A stretch of 64,000 bases of DNA. It comes from Papilionanthe hookeriana x Papilionanthe teres (Eukaryota > Streptophyta > Magnoliopsida > Asparagales > Orchidaceae). This document shows positions 57,681-64,000 of this stretch, one piece after another. The stretch spans positions 69,600,783 through 69,664,782 of the forward strand of contig CM040427.1 of the NCBI GenBank assembly GCA_022702705.1. The letters are read 5' to 3'. The notes under the pieces were generated by a model that searched no databases, was not told where the DNA came from, and worked only from the letters and a program-made list of their open reading frames with translations. The first letter of the stretch is position 1. Each line of letters begins with the position of its first letter. Made by a program: the position numbers and the translations under genes.

Positions 57681-58525
57681 TTATTGCATTTATTTAAATT
57701 GAAAGATTAGCAGGTTGTAGACAAAATTCCTAAGATACTTTTGTGTTGTTAGTACCAAAGTGGCATATTCAAAATTATCACTAAAATTAGAGTTCTTGTT
57801 GTTGATCATTTAGCTGCTAAAAGTTCCAAATTAACTTTAGCTAAAGTATTCAAATTAGTATTGTATCCTCTACTTCTTGAATTTATAACTTTAAATGTGA
57901 AATTGTGAGATATTATTCAATATGTGATTTATGAATGAAGACTATTTTTGCTCAAAAGCGTGCAAGCATTATTCCTACGTTGAGAGGTAGGAATACAACA
58001 ACAAAATGTTTATCCCACTGTACATGAATCTTTGTTCTCCATTTGTCATTTGGAGTATCATATTTTCATTTAATTCTGATGTGTGCTAGAAAATTTGCGA
58101 TCGTGTTTCCGTTTGTTTTTTCTCTTTATTATTTTTTAAGAAGTCGTCAGTCTGTCGATCATCATATGTTTATATTTTTCGAATAAATCTTTCTTCTATG
58201 TCATATGAAAGACCCCGAGAAAAGAAGAACCAGAATTGACTGACATACGACAAAGACGATGTGCAAAAGAAAAAAAAAATCTGTAGAGGATACGTTCGAC
58301 AAACAAGATCGACAGAGGCAAATAGAGAGTTAGGCGTGTAGGTGTCTGTTCTCGGGTCAAGAGCACTCCCAATGTGATGTATCCCACTTGGTTAATTACA
58401 TATGGGGGATGCTAAAAAATACTCTCAATAAAAAGAGTTTCACTTTATTATCATGTACATGAGAAAATAGGTCATCAAATGAAGGTATTGCATGTGGGAA
58501 TGCACATATGCTTTAAAGCTCTCGC

Positions 58526-58528
58526 TAA
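58526..58528. other. Empty Harbinger insertion site
   Basis: CTCTCGCTAAGTAATGAG corresponds to the joined flanks of the Harbinger element (CTCTCACTAA and TAAGTCATGAG) with a single TAA. This is the pre-insertion state. Confidence 0.88.
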
Positions 58529-58985
58529 GTAATGAGTAGAGAGTGAGTCTCTCACATCCCAAATAAGTAGTGACTCATCGACATACGAGTCTCACAAAAT
58601 AACCATAGTCTTCTCGATGGGTGTATCCCAATACGTCAAAGCACGTTCGGGCCATAAGGGCAAAGAACAAATCATCTTATCTCAAACAGGTGACAACTCA
58701 TTGGCATCGGGTCGTTAAAACGATACCAATGAAGTCAATGACCAACAGGGCTCCCAGGGGTAGTCAAAGGAATTGGGGAGTAATTCCTCGAAGGTAAATG
58801 TAGTTGGGTCAGGGTGTCATGGACTCGTCATCTCAAGTCACTAAGACCCCAAGTCTACCTGGAGTTAGTCGACCCAACACGTCTTGAGATCCTTGGTCAG
58901 CAATCTGTGAATTGTGTTATCCACAGGGAACCTCAGTAGCCCTAAGGTCAAAGGAAGGAAACTCTTTTCTATGACTATAAACTAG

Positions 58986-60173
58986 AGCTCAAAGAGGTAG
59001 GGCTTACACCTGTCAAAGTGGTAAGGGTGCCTTAGGAAAAGAAAAGAGATATGAAGGTTTAGCTATAAAGCTGGAAATGCTCTGACAAAAGAACTTGCAC
59101 CTTGTCTAGGTCGGGGAGCTTTCTAACACCCTAAGCGTATTGATAACCTTTTATATAGGAAAATGTATGTTAGGCCAGTCGGATTGAAGAAGTACGGTGG
59201 CTCTACCGTGGCACATGCAGATATAAATACAGTTATCTAGAGCGGTCCTTAATTATTGTGGAGGTCCTATTGTATAACTTGGGTGATATCCATGCAATGC
59301 AAATCATTTTAAAATCAACCTCAAGGTCATGTAAAAAAGTAATAATAGGTGTCGAAAATTCTGAATCTTTTAATCATAAAATTTAATTTATCTTGAATAT
59401 TTATTAGGATATTTTTATGTAGAAAAATTTACAGTTTTAAAGCTTTAGAGAGCCTAAATTGTATTTTCGTGGAATCTCAGATGCACAGAAATAAATAATG
59501 AAGATTAATTCAAGCATAACCAAGCACTTAACACAAAAGCAAACCACTCAACAAAAGAGCAAAGCACTCATAAACAATAAAAGTGGCCAAAATGTCGCTT
59601 GGTCAACAAATTATCTTAGGAAAACATGAAATGCGGCCAAACTCCGCATATACATGCTCGGCCGCTTTTGATCCCAATCACATGGTATGATGCATCATCC
59701 GCCTCAAAACTCATGCATTTACCTTATTTCTGATGCAATACTCAGCCTAAGTTTTGAAAAGAGAAAAATAGAAGAGTCGATCTGCATAAAAATAATTATT
59801 ACCTGGGAAAGTCATGTTGTGCCTTATAATCGGGGGAGCTAAATAGCACCTGCAAGAAAATGATTAGAAATCATTACTTGCTCCCTCATAGCAGTACCTC
59901 TGTGAGTGTGTATGTAGGCATGACACCCTATAGAAGAATGTCCTACTATATTACCATGCATGTCCAGCACACTAGCACGCCAAAAGAACAAAGCCGACGC
60001 ATGGCTAGCGCAAAGCAACACATCACAAAATAAATAGCCAGAGGCTTCCAAAAAAACTACATAGCATCCTAAATCCTAGCCTAGCACGTCATCTAACGAG
60101 AAAGTGTCATAACCAACATCTATGTGCATGGTCAGTCTCTGAGTAAAGTATGCCTTTGATGGGGTCGCCTTGT
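58986..60173. other. No recognisable gene
   Basis: 58986-59310 is the continuation of the duplicated segment that is missing from A. The rest is mixed AT-rich DNA without homology that I recognise. Open frames such as 59839-60051 (minus) are short and unsupported. Confidence 0.5.
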
Positions 60174-60370
60174 TGATCCACCTTAAAATTACCTAAAATT
60201 TATATCATTTTTAATTAATATTTTAAGGATATTACGCTTTAATAAAAGGTATTTCTTATGTTTTTGGTTGCAGGTACAAGAAAATGAGTTTATGAAAAAA
60301 AGAGTTAAAAAAGAGTAAAAGGAGCAAAAAAGAGTCAAGTGAAGAAAATAAGAAAAAAAGGGCTGATTCT

Positions 60371-60407
60371 AGCGCTTAAGCGCCAGATCTGGCACCCAGG
60401 CGCCAGA
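60371..60407 (+). repeat. GC-rich palindromic patch in the second Athila LTR
   Basis: AGCGCTTAAGCGCC and GGCACCCAGGCGCC flank AGATCT. Its position relative to LTR start and TATA box equals that of the near-palindrome cluster in the first element, but the sequence is different. Confidence 0.75.
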
Positions 60408-60705
60408 CTCAGCAGTGGAATCTAGAGAATTCTTGGACGGTTTTATGACGGTTATTGATGCCTCAGAAGCAATCTATAAGTCTCTGGACAAATTCCCACA
60501 TGTTATAAACAAGATACAATGAATATAGACACAATGAATCAGTTTTTCAACGAAGAGGTGCGACTCAAAACCTGAAGGGACGCATCCATTCGTGTAGGAA
60601 GCTAGAGCCTAGGCGCGGCACCACAGTTAATTTCTAGAATATTCATTGAATGTGGACGAATTTTGAATAGATTCCTGAAGTAACCCCTGGTCATTTTCGA
60701 AGCTC

Positions 60706-60714
60706 TATAAATAT
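60706..60714 (+). promoter_or_regulatory. TATA box of the second Athila LTR
   Basis: TATAAATAT within GCTCTATAAATATAGGACG, a classic plant core promoter context. Confidence 0.7.
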
Positions 60715-61969
60715 AGGACGATTTTACAACAAAAGGGAGGTTGTTGTTGTGTGTGTGTAGGTGTTGTAAGAGTGAAAGATGTGTGTATTCTCATTTAATT
60801 AAAGAGTGTGGAGTGTTATTTACTTTACTTTAGTGAGAGTTTAGAGTGTTTTAGTGTGATTGCTGGAGTTGGAGTCTTGTAAAAGTCAGTCAGAGTCAGA
60901 GAAACTTCAAAAGATTGTTTGGATATCATTCCAGATAAGTATTTATATATTGGCTCTTAAGTTTTGTACTTTGAATGAATTATATAAATATGGTTTGTGG
61001 TGTGAATCCTATGCTTTCTGAGTATTCTTCTACTCTTTCTCCCTACGAATATGAAATGATTTAGTTAAGGATTTAATTTAGTTTTGAGAACTTTGTTTTT
61101 CTTCTTCCATAATTTTTTATGATATTTTACCTGATCTTCATTTACACTACAATTTGGCCTCTTGTATTGTTAAAATTTTTGGAGAATTCTTAAGATCTGA
61201 CCGTGGGCTAAAAGTTCTTAACTTTTATGTATTACATTTCTCTTGGAAAGGTAGATGGTAAATCCTTGAAGGGGGTGCGAATAGATAGGGAGATAATCTT
61301 TGAAGGGCGTAGAATGGAATATGTTTTTAGAGTGACAGGCTAACTTATGTCAATTTGGTTTAAGAAGAGGTGACAGGTCACTAGTAGGCCCGACCATAGC
61401 ACCCTTGGGGGAATCTAGAAGTGAGAGCCTAGAATTTGTCTTTACTATTAATAATACATCCTGGTCCAATCTTTAAAAGCTAGCCAATGTTCTTTATGCA
61501 CTTGACCAAAGGGTAAAGAATATATATGCTTCTATTTGTCACAATATCTCATTCTGAAAGTTCTCAAGCTAATTTAGATGTTTACTAGTCATGAAATATT
61601 TCGTTTGTGGGAAAGAATCTTTATTTATTGTGTTAAAGCATTTAAATTACCTTCTTACTTACAATTGCTACTTAAGTAACTTGCATATTTTTACTTTTAG
61701 TTGATTAGCTTTTACATAGATTTTTCTTTCTTTCTTAATTTTACTTAGCTTCCCCGTGGGATTGATATCTGGGGTTTTTAAAAAGAAAGCCCTATATTAC
61801 TTGAAACAATGCGTATACTTGCGTTGTACCCCTAGTGTACGCTTTATATTTATCTATAAAAATTTTAATCTTTAATTATCGTACATTAGCCGCTTAATCT
61901 GATTTGGGGTCGAGTTTGGCCATAATTTTATAAGCTATTTTACTTGCATAATTGCGGTCGGGTTAAGTA

Positions 61970-61988
61970 TTTGGCGCCGTTACCGAAG
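61970..61988 (+). promoter_or_regulatory. Primer binding site of the second Athila element
   Basis: TTTGGCGCCGTTACCGAAG follows the LTR. The same core as in the first element supports assignment to the Athila/Tat group. Confidence 0.8.
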
Positions 61989-62076
61989 AAGTAAACTTAA
62001 ATTAAAAAAAAGATCGATTTTCTATAAATACATATTTTGTGTTAGTATTAATTAAAAATATTTTCTAATTTCTTTT

Positions 62077-63340
62077 ATGCGAAGTTCAGGATATGAAGGA
62101 TTAATATCCTATAATTCTGAATTAGAACGCACTGTAAGAAAAATTAGAAGAGAAAACGATTTCACAATTTGCAAGAAATGACTAACATACCTCGAAATAA
62201 TATAGAATAAAATATTGTAGAAAATGATCATCAAAATTTACAAAGACCCTTAAGAGAATATGCTAACCCTACAGCTGATGAAATTCATTTAAGCATTCAA
62301 ATACTCGTCATTGCAAAGAAATTCATTTGAACTTAAACCTACAATTATACAAATCTTCCAAAATAATCAGTTTGGAGGATCTCCTACTAAAGATCCTAAT
62401 TTACACCTTGCTAGCTTTCTAGAACTTTGTACTACTTTTAAATATGAATATTGTTTCTGATGATGCTATTAGGCTTAGACTTTTTCCTTTTTCTTTAAGG
62501 GATAAGACTAAGATGTGACTAAATTTGTTAGCAACAAGATCTATTAAAACTTGGGGAGAAATGACTCAAAAATTTCTAGCTAAGTATTTTTCGTCATCTA
62601 AAACAACGAAACTTAGAAATGATATAATCTCATTTACTCAATTTGACGGAGAAACGATTTATGAAGGATTGAATGATTTAAAGAAATTATTAAAAAGTGC
62701 TCACATCATGCTTTACTAGACTGGTTAATTATACAAATATTTTATAATGGATTAATAGGTTCTCTTAGATCTATAGTAGATGCTGTTGCTGGTGGTTTCT
62801 TAATGGCTAAGCCATTTGGTGAAGCTTATGCTTTAACAGAAGAAATGACAACTAATAATTTTCAGTGGCCTTCTGATAGAGTAAATACTAAAAGATTGGA
62901 TGGTATTTAAGAAAATAAAGCATTTTCTATTTTAGTTTCTCAAGTGGTTGCAATATCTAAGAAAATGAATAATTTGTCTCAATTATCGCATTTAAGTAAT
63001 GATAATTCTGAAAGTACTGATGAATCTCAAATTCTAGAAACATTGCAAGCTATCGCTAGCAAAAATAATAACCCATATTCCAATTACTATAACCCAGGTT
63101 GGAAAAATCACCCTAACTTAAATTGGAATAATGCAAATCCAAAATGGGGGAATAACCAACCTAATCCAATTGGAAATTGGAATAATCAAGGTAATTCTAA
63201 CTATCAACCTTTTTATACTCCTAGTTTTAATAATCAACAATTTAAGAAAAAGAAATTGTCTGTAGTAGAATTAATTTTACAAATGGGTAGTCAGTTGCAA
63301 AGTCAAAATGCTGCGATAGGAAATATCGAGAATTAAATGG
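62077..63340 (+). pseudogene. gag of the second Athila element
   Basis: ATG 62077 gives MRSSGYEGLISYNSELERTV, the Athila gag start. After breaks near 62170 and 62330 the capsid blocks appear: 'LREYANPTADEIHLSI', 'LRLFPFSLRDKTKM' with a stop at 62517, 'IKTWGEMTQKFLAKYFSSSK', and 'GGFLMAKPFGEAYALTEEMT'. An Asn-rich part follows ('NPYSNYYNPGWKNHPNLNWN'), ending in a stop at 63334. Several stops and shifts make it non-functional. It is close in sequence to 47666-48775 but less degraded in the last part. Confidence 0.87.
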
Positions 63341-64000
63341 GGCAAATTGCAAATGCAATTAACAACAGACCACAAGGAACACTTCCAAGCACTGTTAAAG
63401 TCAATCCAAGAGAAAATGAAAAAGAATAAGAGCAAATTAAAGCTGTATTACTTAGAAGTGGCAAAGAACTAAGGGATGGAAAAGAAAATAATATTAAAAA
63501 AGAGACTGAAGTGATAGAAGTTGAGAAACCTAAGGAAATAATCTCTGAAGAAGAAAAACAATTTCTATCTCAAGATAATTTGAAAAACCTCCACTCCCAT
63601 TTCTACAACGACTGAAACAGCAAAAATTGAATCAACAATTTTCAAATTTTTTTGAGGTATTTAAAAAACTTACCATTAATATCCCATTTGTTGAAACTTT
63701 GGAACAAATGCCTAAGTATGCAAAATTTATGAAAGATATTCTTAGCAAGAAAAGAAAATTTGAAGCTTATGAAACTGTTGCACTAAGCGAAGAATGTAGT
63801 GCAATTATTCAGAACAAGCTTCCTCAAAAGCTTAAAAATCCTGGAAGTTTTACTTTACCTTGTGCTATAGGAGACAAATTTCATGGAAAAGCCTTATGTG
63901 ATTTAGGAAGAGTATTAATCTCATGCCCCTATCCATCTTTAAGATGTTAGATTTAGGAGAAATATCTCCTACAACTGTAACCTTACAATTAGCAGATCGA
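63341..64000 (+). pseudogene. Linker and protease start of the second Athila element
   Basis: The frame after gag carries an acidic, Lys/Glu-rich linker, then 'KKLTINIPFVETLEQMPKYA' and CSAIIQNKLPQKLKNPGSF, the conserved lead-in to the protease. The active-site region begins GKALCDLG and then shifts frame by about one base. The element runs off the window. Confidence 0.83.

Larger units (their letters stand above)
55140..58985. repeat. Segment B of the segmental duplication
   Basis: The segment is colinear with 8150-11337 plus 29056-29512 and carries the second RING-H2 gene. It has the empty Harbinger site and lacks the 541-bp insertion. B-specific features are the 56251-56570 insertion and 57502-57795. 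Apart from the RING gene it is non-coding AT-rich DNA. Confidence 0.9.
60174..61968 (+). repeat. 5' LTR of a second Athila-type element
   Basis: It begins TGATCCACCTTAAAATTACC and shares order with the first element's LTR: TGATC start, AAAAGGTATTTCTT, a TTTTGGTTGCAG block, a GC-rich palindromic patch (60371-60407), a TATA box (CTATAAATATAGG, 60704-60716), the conserved stretch around CTTGACCAAAGGGTAAAGAA, and the primer binding site. It is about 1.8 kb. The sequence is well diverged from the first element, so it is a different family of the same lineage. Confidence 0.8.

Noticed and set aside
1..64000. tRNA, rRNA or organellar insertions
   Set aside because: No cloverleaf with A and B boxes, no rRNA-like blocks and no plastid or mitochondrial gene sequence was noticed by eye. 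A tRNAscan-SE and organelle BLAST run would settle it.

Overview
This is nuclear DNA of a flowering plant. The evidence is interrupted, intron-bearing gene remnants, plant-type mobile elements (Ty3/gypsy Athila and Tat-like, Ty1/copia, PIF/Harbinger, MITEs), an ATL-type RING-H2 gene pair and TATAAATA-type promoters. The species cannot be told from the sequence. Almost all of the window is nested mobile elements. The only intact conventional genes I can support are two paralogous ATL-like RING-H2 genes (minus strand, about 9.7-10.2 kb and 56.7-57.4 kb).

Layout. 1-2540: two opposing fragments of a giant LTR family around a decayed Tat-like gag. 2541-8150: gene-poor AT-rich DNA with a fragment of a tRNA isopentenyltransferase gene and a short MITE. 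8150-11337 (continued at 29056-29512): segment A of a duplication, carrying RING-H2 gene A. 11338-29052: a very large PIF/Harbinger element with TAA target duplications. It holds a decayed Myb/SANT ORF, a lightly damaged DDE transposase and a GRF zinc-finger/transmembrane ORF, and that last ORF is split by a 7.4-kb solo LTR. 29513-51050: an Athila-type retrotransposon on the minus strand with gag-pol and two successive plant-transposon-domain ORFs. The second of these is split by another copy of the 7.3-kb solo LTR in opposite orientation. 51050-55100: a truncated Ty1/copia element. 55140-58985: segment B, the paralogue of A, which shows the empty Harbinger site. 58986-60173: nothing recognised. 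60174-64000: LTR, primer binding site and gag of a second Athila-type element on the plus strand, cut by the window end.

How the parts relate. Segment B lacks the Harbinger and Athila insertions of segment A, so those insertions follow the duplication or were lost from B. The two giant solo LTRs then landed inside open reading frames of those two elements. Each has an exact 5-bp target duplication, and in both cases the host frame reads through if the LTR is ignored. The two LTRs form a 7.4-kb inverted repeat with a 4.6-kb spacer.

The least expected signal is a 15-bp near-palindrome (CTCGCCGACGGCGAG and variants). It occurs 20 times in four clusters, all inside the Athila element: one upstream of the TATA box in each LTR and one just upstream of each of the two extra ORFs. 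It looks like a reiterated regulatory module.
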